Positions 1 to 6,393 of a DNA stretch of 9,079 nt are shown piece by piece; position 1 is the stretch's first letter, and each line of letters opens with the position of its first letter. Source of the stretch: Bacteroidales bacterium UBA5266 (GTDB lineage: Bacteria; Bacteroidota; Bacteroidia; Bacteroidales; WCHB1-69); NCBI GenBank assembly GCA_002411545.1, contig DHTG01000064.1, forward strand, positions 1-9,079, written 5' to 3'. The notes below the pieces were generated by a model that searched no databases, was not told where the DNA came from, and saw only the letters and a list, made by a program, of their open reading frames with translations. The translations under genes and the position numbers were made by a program.

Positions 1-40
1 TGACAACAATCGGAAAAATGAACAACGGATGGGTTTCCCT

Positions 41-3000
41 CTAAAACAAACTCATCTGTTGACAGCTAGGCTTGGGAGGTTTCTTTTCTATGGTTTCCGT
101 TAATGAAACGGGTATTTCTTTGACAAATCTTGACAGAGTTTGATTTTCCGTTCGGTTAAACGTTTTTCTCGTTCGTGCATTTGTAATAAACAATTGATCT
201 TTGGCACGGGTAAGGGCAACATAAAAAAGCCTTCTCTCTTCTTCCATATCGATGTTATCTCGCAACAAAGGCGTAACTCCTTCTTCGGCGCCTGCAATGA
301 ATACGACAGGATATTCAAGTCCTTTGGAAGCGTGGAAGGTTAACAGGGTTACGGCATCTGTTTTCAGGCGTGCCACATCGGTATAGGTATCCAACAAAAT
401 GGTATACAGGAACTGTTCCAAATCTCTTCCGTATTCCTTGGCGATATGGAGCATGGTTTCTTTCCGGATGAGTCCGGTTTCATCCAAGGTTTCTTCCGGG
501 ATGAATTTTTCAAAAATAAAAGAAACGGCTTCTGTTGTATTTTGTGTTGCAAAAACGTTTTCGCCTTCTTTACCGAAAAGTGACACAAAACGCGTTTCTT
601 CAGGATGAGATAAAAGAAAGGCCTGTTTCTCTTTGTTGCTCATTTTGAAACCTTTCCTAAGCACTCCGTCTAATGCAATAATATCTTCCGGATAGAGATA
701 CAACTTTATTATATCGGTAATGAGATGGAAGGGGTAGGTTTCTAAAAAAGAGGAAGCATCTCCGAAACGTACCGGGATGCCCGACTGTTTACAAGCTCTA
801 AGCAAAGCCTTGCCTATGGCATGGGTACGGAACAGCACTGCGATATCGGAAAAACCGTATGAACTGTCCTGATGGATATTATTCCCGATAAGGTTGTTGA
901 ATCCTCCGATCAGTTTCTCAATTTCTCCGGTGATAAAGGCAGCTTCTTTGTATTCGTCGGCTGCACTGAAGAGGCGGATTTTTCCCTTGCCGGGCTTATG
1001 GGCGATGAGCCGTATATCCTTACGCAGCCTGTTGTTACGAATAATACTACTTGCCGATTCCACAATAAAACCGGAAGAACGATAGTTTTGTTGAAGAGAA
1101 ATTTCTTTTGCATTGAAATCTTCGCTAAACCGGAAAAACAAGCTTACATCCGATCCCCGAAATCCGTAAATACTTTGATCCGGGTCGCCAATCGCCAGGA
1201 TATTCTTGCCTTTTGCCGACAGTTTTAAAAATTCATATTGCAGGGGATTGATATCTTGGAGTTCATCAACGGCAATGTACTGATAACGGTTCCGAAAAAG
1301 CTCCAAGTGCTCCGGTTCCGTATGCCATAACCTGACGACAGCACCCATGATATCTGCCAGGTCTATGCCACCGTTTTGCAACATGAAATTTTGATATGCA
1401 GCAGCAATCTTCTTTAGTTCGTCTGCATTTTCCGGACAATTATTTTCAAAATAGGCTTTCAGTTTGTTTGATACACTTTTCAGAGTCTTTTCTTCTTTCT
1501 CCGGGAAAAGCGTCCCGAGGATGATTTCACGGCTTTCATCGTCATAGACTGTATGCAGGGTTTCATAACGCTCCTGCAATACGGCAAAGGCAATCGAGTG
1601 AAAAGTACCTACCATAATTTCTTTGGACGTTTCTTCCAGTACAGCTGTTAGACGGTTTTTCATTTCATCGGCGGCTTTATGGGTAAACGTTACTGCCAAT
1701 ATTTCTTCCGGAAGTGCCTTTCTCTTTCGGATACAATGGGCGATCCAATCAATTAATGTTTTGGTTTTTCCTGTACCGGGACCTGCGGTAACCAATACGG
1801 ACCCTTCGGTTTCACATACCGCTTGTTGAGCTTCATTTAAAGAATGGCTATCTGTTTGTTCCGTCTGATCGGGGAAGCAAATTTCCTTTGTGATTTCCGT
1901 ATTTCTACTTTTGCGTTTGGCGGTTTTAGTAGTATCAACCGCTCCAAAGAGATCTGTCTGACCCGTAAGTTGGGAGATTTCTCCTTCGTTAAAGATTTTA
2001 ATAGTACCATATTCCCCGTCATAACCGCCTTGAGGATGTACCTCCTGTGCCCGCATTCGTCTTATGGCTTCTGCCAGCAGACAGCCTGCCTGTTTTTTGA
2101 TATCTTCAATCGGAACCTCTCTCAGCAAGGTGAATTCATTACCGAACGAAGAGATGACTTGCTGAAAACACCGGTTCACCGTTTTACTCGAAGCGGAAGT
2201 GTTTTTGATTTCGGCAAGTATTTCGGGTAAAGGAATGATATAGTGAAAATCCGATGCTCCTTCGGGCTGCTGTGGTTGCCTGCGGTCGGACAATTCGGAA
2301 ACACGATGCAGAACACCTATCGTCAGGGGTTGCCCGCATTTCGGACAAATATTTTTGTGTCTGATGCTTTCTTCCGGTTCGAAACAGACATTACATTTGC
2401 GATGCCCGTCCATGTGGTATTTGCCTTCTTCAGGAAAAAATTCATACGTACCGAGGAAACCTTTCCTTGTTTTCAAGGCATCGAATAAAGCATAATAGCT
2501 TTGTTCGGTATTGAATAAGGTAGCTTCACGTCCCAGTTTTTGTGGAGAATGCGCATCCGAATTGGACACTAAGGTGTATTTGTCAAGCATGCTCAGTCGC
2601 CAGTTCATTTCGGGATCCGATGATAAACCGGTTTCGAGTGCAAAGATATGATGAGATAAATCACCGAAACATGCTTCTAGCGTGTCATAACCGGATTTAG
2701 ATCCGAAGAGAGAGAACCAGGGAGTCCAGATATGGGCGGGGATAAGATGGGCATTTTCGGAAGTTTCCAGTACAATTTCCAACAAATTGCGTGCAGGTAA
2801 TCCCAAGATGGGTCTCCCGTCTGCTTCTATGTTTCCGATCTGCGCCAGCTTCGCATTGATACGCGCTACCGTTTCAAAATCGGGAGCATATATACAATTA
2901 TGATTCTTATACACCTTATCCCCCTGTTTATAAATGGAGCTTATCTCGGAGGTAAGGCAAAACCTTACGTCAATATTCGTGCATTTGAATCCGTTGACTT

Positions 3001-3217
3001 CTTCTTTCGGAGGATTTTTCAAACGGAACAAACCGGTTCCATCCGGCTCCAGTTTTTCTTTTATTTCTTTAAACCAGAGCGGATGCGTAAAATCTCCCGT
3101 ACCTACTACATGGATGCCTTTGATGCGTGCCCATTGGAAAAGTGATTCCAGATTCAGTTCCTTACTGGTGGCTCGCGAATAGTGAGAATGAAGATGAAGG
3201 TCGACAATATAAAACAT
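41..3217 (-). CDS. EndoQ-type PHP endonuclease fused to a UvrD/Rep-family DNA helicase
   Basis: This is a 1058-residue cytoplasmic DNA-repair fusion. Residues 1-413 match endonuclease Q (TIGR00375-like), which in characterised members nicks 5' of deaminated bases such as uracil and hypoxanthine. Visible PHP metal ligands are D6/H8/H10, D42/H45, E91, H162, E195 and D221/H223 (SDAH). A Cys4 zinc knuckle sits at C275/C278/C291/C294, followed by the family's GVLHRV, EGA and GYDGEYG blocks. Residues 414-455 are a polar linker. Residues 456-1040 form a superfamily 1A helicase: Q-motif LNEAQQAV (460-467), Walker A AGPGTGKT (478-485), motif Ia VTFTHKAADEM (509-519), DELQD (651-655), GDPDQSIYGFRG (677-688), QQNYRS (709-714), TFHASKGLEYPVVF (960-973) and YVALTRAKD (999-1007). 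All core motifs are intact, so both halves should be active. QTDLF (420-424) and terminal QMSLF (1054-1058) resemble clamp-binding motifs. The start is secure: the PHP motif begins at residue 6 and an in-frame TAA lies at 3224-3226. Domain assignment is firm; substrate preference is inferred from the family. Confidence 0.95.
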   Translation of the reverse strand: MFYIVDLHLHSHYSRATSKELNLESLFQWARIKGIHVVGTGDFTHPLWFKEIKEKLEPDGTGLFRLKNPPKEEVNGFKCTNIDVRFCLTSEISSIYKQGDKVYKNHNCIYAPDFETVARINAKLAQIGNIEADGRPILGLPARNLLEIVLETSENAHLIPAHIWTPWFSLFGSKSGYDTLEACFGDLSHHIFALETGLSSDPEMNWRLSMLDKYTLVSNSDAHSPQKLGREATLFNTEQSYYALFDALKTRKGFLGTYEFFPEEGKYHMDGHRKCNVCFEPEESIRHKNICPKCGQPLTIGVLHRVSELSDRRQPQQPEGASDFHYIIPLPEILAEIKNTSASSKTVNRCFQQVISSFGNEFTLLREVPIEDIKKQAGCLLAEAIRRMRAQEVHPQGGYDGEYGTIKIFNEGEISQLTGQTDLFGAVDTTKTAKRKSRNTEITKEICFPDQTEQTDSHSLNEAQQAVCETEGSVLVTAGPGTGKTKTLIDWIAHCIRKRKALPEEILAVTFTHKAADEMKNRLTAVLEETSKEIMVGTFHSIAFAVLQERYETLHTVYDDESREIILGTLFPEKEEKTLKSVSNKLKAYFENNCPENADELKKIAAAYQNFMLQNGGIDLADIMGAVVRLWHTEPEHLELFRNRYQYIAVDELQDINPLQYEFLKLSAKGKNILAIGDPDQSIYGFRGSDVSLFFRFSEDFNAKEISLQQNYRSSGFIVESASSIIRNNRLRKDIRLIAHKPGKGKIRLFSAADEYKEAAFITGEIEKLIGGFNNLIGNNIHQDSSYGFSDIAVLFRTHAIGKALLRACKQSGIPVRFGDASSFLETYPFHLITDIIKLYLYPEDIIALDGVLRKGFKMSNKEKQAFLLSHPEETRFVSLFGKEGENVFATQNTTEAVSFIFEKFIPEETLDETGLIRKETMLHIAKEYGRDLEQFLYTILLDTYTDVARLKTDAVTLLTFHASKGLEYPVVFIAGAEEGVTPLLRDNIDMEEERRLFYVALTRAKDQLFITNARTRKTFNRTENQTLSRFVKEIPVSLTETIEKKPPKPSCQQMSLF
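44..58 (-). other. Putative C-terminal sliding-clamp binding motif QMSLF
   Basis: The last five codons before the TAG stop read Q-M-S-L-F, preceded by a basic, proline-rich tail (KKPPKPSCQ). A QxSLF pentapeptide at the extreme C-terminus after a flexible tail is the classic placement of beta-clamp binding peptides in bacterial repair and replication proteins. The match is seen directly in the sequence; the interaction is inferred. Confidence 0.6.
1946..1960 (-). other. Putative sliding-clamp binding motif QTDLF at the EndoQ/UvrD junction
   Basis: Codons 420-424 of the fusion read Q-T-D-L-F. They lie in the polar linker immediately after the end of the EndoQ-like part, which is where a stand-alone EndoQ would carry its C-terminal tail. 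The pattern fits the bacterial beta-clamp consensus QL[SD]LF at the first and last three positions. Archaeal EndoQ is known to work with PCNA, so a clamp contact here is plausible. It is inferred from a short motif only. Confidence 0.5.
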
Positions 3218-3436
3218 ACCTGTTTATTTTTGTTGTTTGATATTTTTCTTTTGATTCCCGTTTTATGGCGCGATAAACTCTAATTTGTATATATACCTCC
3301 TGATTTTTTTCAAGAAAAATAATACCGCATAAATTATGGTTGTTACTTCTTATAACAAAGCATGTAGATGGTGCCATTTTCTATCAAACGTAGTTTATAC
3401 CTTTCTAACATTTGAAATAATGCACATTTCTGCTTG

Positions 3437-3444
3437 CAAAGATA
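3437..3444 (-). promoter_or_regulatory. Candidate Bacteroidota -7 element for the EndoQ-UvrD gene
   Basis: The minus strand reads TATCTTTG followed by C, matching the Bacteroidota primary sigma factor -7 consensus TAnnTTTG. A TTCG sequence 18 bases upstream (plus positions 3463-3466) is one mismatch from the -33 TTTG. Transcription would start near 3430 and give a long leader. A second match, TACGTTTG (3385-3392, minus strand), lies closer to the gene and is an alternative; it lacks an obvious -33 partner. Confidence 0.45.
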
Positions 3445-3677
3445 ATTACGTTTTTTTATATTCGAATGTTTTTACTATGATTATTTTGATTTTTTTTTTT
3501 AAAGGTTTTCATAACAATATCAATAGGTTGTTTTTTATAAGTTTGTTATGACAAAAATGGGTTTAAGTTTTTCCGTTATGGCTCTCTATGTTCAATGACG
3601 GATATAAAATTATTCTCACTGAAAATAAGCAAAATAAAAAAAGTTTATCTGAAACGATTTTTTGTAATAAAAAAAAG

Positions 3678-3685
3678 TAACTTTG
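3678..3685 (+). promoter_or_regulatory. Candidate Bacteroidota -7 promoter element TAACTTTG upstream of the 3712 ORF
   Basis: TAACTTTG followed by CC is an exact match to TAnnTTTG, set after an A-rich run. This is the typical look of a Bacteroidota promoter. A TTTG at 3661-3664 is closer (13 bases) than the usual 19-21, so the -33 element is uncertain. The start site would be about 3690, leaving a leader of about 22 bases before the ATG at 3712. I found no other TAnnTTTG match before 4039, so this promoter probably also serves the secreted-protein gene there. Confidence 0.6.
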
Positions 3686-3711
3686 CCCCGAAAATATAAA
3701 CCAAAGAAACG

Positions 3712-3909
3712 ATGAAAACACTACCGGTAAAATTAATTCAATATCTATTAAATAGAGAGTATGTCTTATTCTTTTGCGTGTTATCTTTCCCTTTGCTTGT
3801 GTTTTTATATGTATTTAATGATTTGTTTCCGTGTTATAAAACAATGCGTTTATCCTTCTTCATACGCAACAATACCTGTTATGTATGGGAAGTAACAACC
3901 TTTATATAG
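3712..3909 (+). CDS. Possible small membrane protein, 65 residues, unknown family
   Basis: The product is not recognised. It has a basic N-terminal segment (MKTLPVK), one long hydrophobic stretch at about residues 18-40 (VLFFCVLSFPLLVFLYVF) consistent with a single inner-membrane helix, and a short tail with several aromatic residues and two cysteines. In its favour, the ATG lies about 22 bases after a good promoter start position and the stop is followed directly by a hairpin. Against it, it is short, hydrophobic low-complexity translation is common in T-rich DNA, and no homologue is known to me. It could instead be a leader peptide or untranslated leader RNA for the gene at 4039. Confidence 0.4.
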   Translation: MKTLPVKLIQYLLNREYVLFFCVLSFPLLVFLYVFNDLFPCYKTMRLSFFIRNNTCYVWEVTTFI

Positions 3910-3923
3910 CGGGGTTATCCCGC
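3909..3923 (+). other. Small GC-rich hairpin at the stop of the 65-residue ORF
   Basis: GCGGG (3909-3913) pairs with CCCGC (3919-3923) around the loop GTTAT. It stands out against AT-rich surroundings and begins on the last base of the TAG stop. No T-run follows on either strand, so it is not a standard intrinsic terminator. It may be a processing, stability or translation-control element, or chance. Confidence 0.35.
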
Positions 3924-3953
3924 GAAGTAAAAATATAATAAAAGAAGAAAACC

Positions 3954-3971
3954 GCTTATTCTATAATAAGC
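3954..3971 (+). other. AT-rich hairpin in the leader of the 4039 gene
   Basis: GCTTATT (3954-3960) and AATAAGC (3965-3971) form a perfect 7-bp stem with a CTAT loop. It sits 67 bases before the ATG at 4039 and is the second hairpin in this leader. No T-tract follows, so a terminator is unlikely. It may shape the mRNA leader of the secreted-protein gene. Confidence 0.35.
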
Positions 3972-4038
3972 ATAAAGAAACGATAAATTACACAAAATTA
4001 ATCAAATTAGAATATTAATAACATAAAATTTAATAATA

Positions 4039-4554
4039 ATGAAAACATTAGTAAATAATATATTTTTTAAAATTGTCTTATTCATAGCCGGATTTTGTTT
4101 TATTAATAACATTGCATTATGTGAAGTTGGACCTGTAGTAATTAGTTCTTTGACGATTAAAGGTGGAAAACCCATTGCACCTGGTGTTAATGGGTATCGA
4201 TACGTCCATCAATTCCTTAAATCTGATGGAACTTATAAATTAGAATGTACGGGAAGAGGGAACAATCTATGTGCCATTTATTACGCTTATGGTCCAGATG
4301 GTGGAACGGTTACTGTATCAGACAATAACAATAATTCATATTCTTTTTATTACTCTCAATTTGAAAGTGTAGTTAATGAAATGATTAACGAGATATCTTT
4401 AGAACAGGAAGCTTCACATAAATCCAGACAGTTAATTTTATATTCTATTGAAGGTCACCAAGTTCATATTGGAGTAGTGGCACATACTGTTGATTTAGAG
4501 GATGATTGTGGAACACTTGAAACAGAATTTTCAATAGTAGTTGTAGAATTTTAA
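4039..4554 (+). CDS. Secreted protein of unknown family, 171 residues
   Basis: I do not recognise this family. The N-terminus is a clear export signal: charged MKTLVNNIFFK, a hydrophobic core at about residues 11-20, then NNIALC-E around residues 23-29 as a likely cleavage region. It lacks a good lipobox, so a soluble periplasmic or surface protein is more likely than a lipoprotein. The mature part is acidic and probably beta-rich. It contains a CX7C segment (C70-TGRGNNL-C78), an Asn run at 96-99 and a third cysteine at C157. C70/C78 could form a disulfide outside the cytoplasm. The start follows an A/T-rich leader without Shine-Dalgarno sequence, normal in Bacteroidota. It is followed by a strong hairpin and then by two more exported-protein genes, suggesting an envelope-related unit. 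No enzyme motif is visible. Confidence 0.8.
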   Translation: MKTLVNNIFFKIVLFIAGFCFINNIALCEVGPVVISSLTIKGGKPIAPGVNGYRYVHQFLKSDGTYKLECTGRGNNLCAIYYAYGPDGGTVTVSDNNNNSYSFYYSQFESVVNEMINEISLEQEASHKSRQLILYSIEGHQVHIGVVAHTVDLEDDCGTLETEFSIVVVEF

Positions 4555-4564
4555 AATTTATAAC

Positions 4565-4602
4565 AACAAGATAGATTGTATGCCTTTACAATCTATCTTG
4601 TT
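4565..4602 (+). terminator. Perfect 16-bp hairpin, terminator or attenuator between secreted-protein genes
   Basis: AACAAGATAGATTGTA (4565-4580) is exactly complementary to the arm at 4587-4602 around the loop TGCCTT. The 3' arm ends in TTGTT and continues TTAAAATT, giving a short T-rich tail. It begins 10 bases after the stop of the 171-residue gene and ends 15 bases before the ATG at 4618. That leaves no room for a separate promoter downstream, so partial termination or 3'-end protection of the upstream mRNA with readthrough is likely. Confidence 0.7.
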
Positions 4603-4617
4603 TTAAAATTATCAATA

Positions 4618-5817
4618 ATGAAAACCTTTTATGTATTTATCCTATTTCAAATAATTATCTCGGCGTACTCTCAAAATCACCTTTGTTCCATACTGGAACA
4701 CGATACGACAATTATTTTTAACCATCTGCAAACAGACTATTTAGACGATTATCGAGTTGCTTTAGACAACGAACGTATTTGGTTTTATAAGTACAATGCG
4801 TCTTATATGCATGCTAATGAATTTACCCTTTATTGCTTTTATATAAATGAAACGAAAGTCGATTCTTTTATTATTAAAATTCCTCGTTTAAATAGTTCTC
4901 TACGAAAAGACTATTATGATAATTATAATCTTTTCACGGTTTATAATGATTTTATCTTACTCGGATATGACCGTTATCTACTTATTCTAAAAAGAAACAA
5001 TAACACATTTAAGATTTATAAAAAATTAAAACTTAACATACAATTATTACCTGAATTTGCTTCATTTATCTCAGAGAACAGCATATTCTTGGCAAGAAAT
5101 GAAAATTTTAGTATATATCCTAAAATAAAATCAAATACGCAAATAACAGTATATAATCTTTATCCAGCAAAAAAGGGCTACTCCATACAACCGTTTTTTC
5201 CATTTATTGCTTCCACACATTGCAGATATGGTGGTGATTTTTTCTCTGTCAACTCAGACAGAACATGCATATCATTCCATCAAAGAACTAATTATCACAT
5301 AGACCTGTTCGATACAAGCTTATTGTTACGCGAAAGCATTCATTTTACACCTGATTATTGGCATCAGGTACCTGAAGATCAAATCCGGTTGATAGATAGT
5401 TCTCAACAAGCATATATTCTGATTTCATGTGTTATGCCACTATTAAAAAAACATTCCTTTTTAGATCATGTATATTGGTTAGATTCAAATACGATTCTAA
5501 CAAAGTATTTCAATCAAAATATATGTTATTATGATGTCATTGAGAAACAAAATAACGAATGGAAAATTTCAAAATCTCAATTAAACGTAAATACTCCGAA
5601 TACAAATGAAGTAATTACAAAAAAACAATACTGGATTGTAAAGCAACATTTGGATAAAGTGTTTATATATAAAAACAAAATGATTTGTGTTTCCTCCATT
5701 CCAGCTATCAATCCCATAGGAAAGACGATTGATGCCTATACAGCCGATAAAACAACTTATTTCAAAAACCAATCGGCTTGTTTTTCAATCGCTGTATTTA
5801 CGCTAAAATATCCTTAA
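4618..5817 (+). CDS. Exported protein, possible six-bladed beta-propeller type, 399 residues
   Basis: From the ATG at 4618 the protein begins MKTFYVFILFQIIISAYS-QN, a clean signal peptide with cleavage before Gln19. An in-frame ATG at 4576 is rejected because it lies inside the hairpin and adds 14 residues that spoil the signal peptide. The mature part shows recurring strand-turn-strand stretches, for example residues 109-140 (FILLGYDRYLLILKR), 152-182 (ENSIFLAR, TQITVYNL), 208-245 (TCISFHQR, YHIDLFDTSLLLRES) and 286-322. Each has an aromatic strand ending in a turn and a polar strand, as in beta-propellers. Bacteroidota encode many secreted six-bladed propeller proteins of about this length. 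That assignment is structural impression only; no catalytic motif is seen. Codon use is very AT-rich. The next gene starts one base after its stop, so the two are coexpressed and may act together in the periplasm. Confidence 0.8.
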   Translation: MKTFYVFILFQIIISAYSQNHLCSILEHDTTIIFNHLQTDYLDDYRVALDNERIWFYKYNASYMHANEFTLYCFYINETKVDSFIIKIPRLNSSLRKDYYDNYNLFTVYNDFILLGYDRYLLILKRNNNTFKIYKKLKLNIQLLPEFASFISENSIFLARNENFSIYPKIKSNTQITVYNLYPAKKGYSIQPFFPFIASTHCRYGGDFFSVNSDRTCISFHQRTNYHIDLFDTSLLLRESIHFTPDYWHQVPEDQIRLIDSSQQAYILISCVMPLLKKHSFLDHVYWLDSNTILTKYFNQNICYYDVIEKQNNEWKISKSQLNVNTPNTNEVITKKQYWIVKQHLDKVFIYKNKMICVSSIPAINPIGKTIDAYTADKTTYFKNQSACFSIAVFTLKYP

Positions 5818-5818
5818 T

Positions 5819-6349
5819 ATGTATCTAAAGTTTTATCATATCATTCTATTATTGTTGTTTGTTCCTATTCTAAAATCGCAAAATTTATCCTATGCGAATT
5901 TTGCTTTTTCAATTGATAATAAAATTGTACCCTTGTATGAGCATTCAAAAACAATCATCATAGTGATTCCCAATATCTATTGTTCGGGATGTGTAAAGCA
6001 AATTTCATATTTCTTTGTTAAACAAGTAAAACATAAAGCAAATTTCTCATTGATTATTCTTACAGAGGGATTGGATGATAAACCCTCCTTCAACAGAGGA
6101 CAAATCAGTCACTTTACACAGTTATTCCCTGATTGCAAAGGCGTTTATTTCGAATTTCCCGAAAGAATGTCAAAAGAAGAACGCCAACGTCTAAATCTAA
6201 CATCCTATTTCAATGTGTCCTATGCTCCCTCCGCATATCCTTTGATACTGCTTAAAAGTGAGCATTCATGCCTGTTGTTCAAATACAATGAATTCAATGA
6301 CAAAGCAAAAAAAATAATCAAACGATTTTGCCGTTCTAAATCATTATGA
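5819..6349 (+). CDS. Exported thioredoxin-fold protein with CSGC motif, 176 residues
   Basis: A signal peptide (MYLKFYHIILLLLFVPILKS-QN) is followed by a compact thioredoxin-like domain. The strand KTIIIVIPNIY (44-54) leads into C55-S-G-C58, the redox CXXC at the start of a helix. FSLIILTEG (76-84) is the next strand, and SAYPLILL (138-145) supplies the cis-proline (P141) that normally faces the active site. Extra cysteines C106, C151 and C171 lie outside it. The family is redoxin/TlpA-like, broadly thiol-disulfide exchange in the periplasm. The domain is short and divergent, so the exact subfamily and direction (reducing or oxidising) cannot be told. It begins one base after the stop of the propeller-like gene, which could be its partner or substrate: that protein keeps eight cysteines after signal cleavage. 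Confidence 0.82.
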   Translation: MYLKFYHIILLLLFVPILKSQNLSYANFAFSIDNKIVPLYEHSKTIIIVIPNIYCSGCVKQISYFFVKQVKHKANFSLIILTEGLDDKPSFNRGQISHFTQLFPDCKGVYFEFPERMSKEERQRLNLTSYFNVSYAPSAYPLILLKSEHSCLLFKYNEFNDKAKKIIKRFCRSKSL

Positions 6350-6393
6350 ACGGTTCAAAAAGAAATTTATAAAACATCGTAATTCCCTTTAGC

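Larger units (their letters stand above)
3218..3711. other. Divergent intergenic region between the repair fusion and the plus-strand accessory genes
   Basis: This stretch of almost 500 AT-rich bases contains no convincing gene. It carries a TAnnTTTG-type promoter element for each direction (minus strand about 3437, plus strand 3678) and an 11-T run at 3490-3500. The part from 3218 to about 3430 would be a roughly 210-base untranslated leader of the helicase fusion. That leader includes a 6-bp hairpin (TTGTTA at 3340-3345 with TAACAA at 3353-3358). A minus-strand AGGAGGT at 3295-3301 has no start codon within a useful distance, so it is probably accidental. Confidence 0.7.

Noticed and set aside
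1..40. Terminator for the minus-strand repair gene
   Set aside because: No inverted repeat with a T-run can be found in the 40 bases left downstream of its stop.
1844..2230. Plus-strand 128-codon frame antisense to the EndoQ/UvrD junction, and a 118-codon one at 872-1228
   Set aside because: Both lie opposite strongly conserved coding sequence of the fusion, show no recognisable motif, and have no promoter or spacing of a real gene.
3162..3377. Minus-strand 71-codon frame overlapping the start of the EndoQ-UvrD gene
   Set aside because: It overlaps the first 56 bases of a secure gene in another frame, has no start signal (the nearby AGGAGGT at 3295-3301 is internal to it), and the product shows no domain character. 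It is more likely leader RNA.
3336..3551. Plus-strand 71-codon hydrophobic frame in the divergent region
   Set aside because: It runs across both candidate minus-strand promoter elements and the T11 run. Phe/Ile-rich translation is expected from T-rich DNA, and no promoter precedes it.
4576..4617. Longer N-terminus for the propeller-like protein
   Set aside because: The ATG sits in the 5' arm of the perfect hairpin, and the added residues precede an otherwise ideal signal peptide beginning at 4618.
4039..6349. NVEALA-type peptide or RiPP cluster, suggested by small secreted proteins next to propeller and redoxin genes
   Set aside because: No NVEALA motif, GG leader or radical SAM gene is present, and the 171-residue protein is too long with a normal signal peptide.
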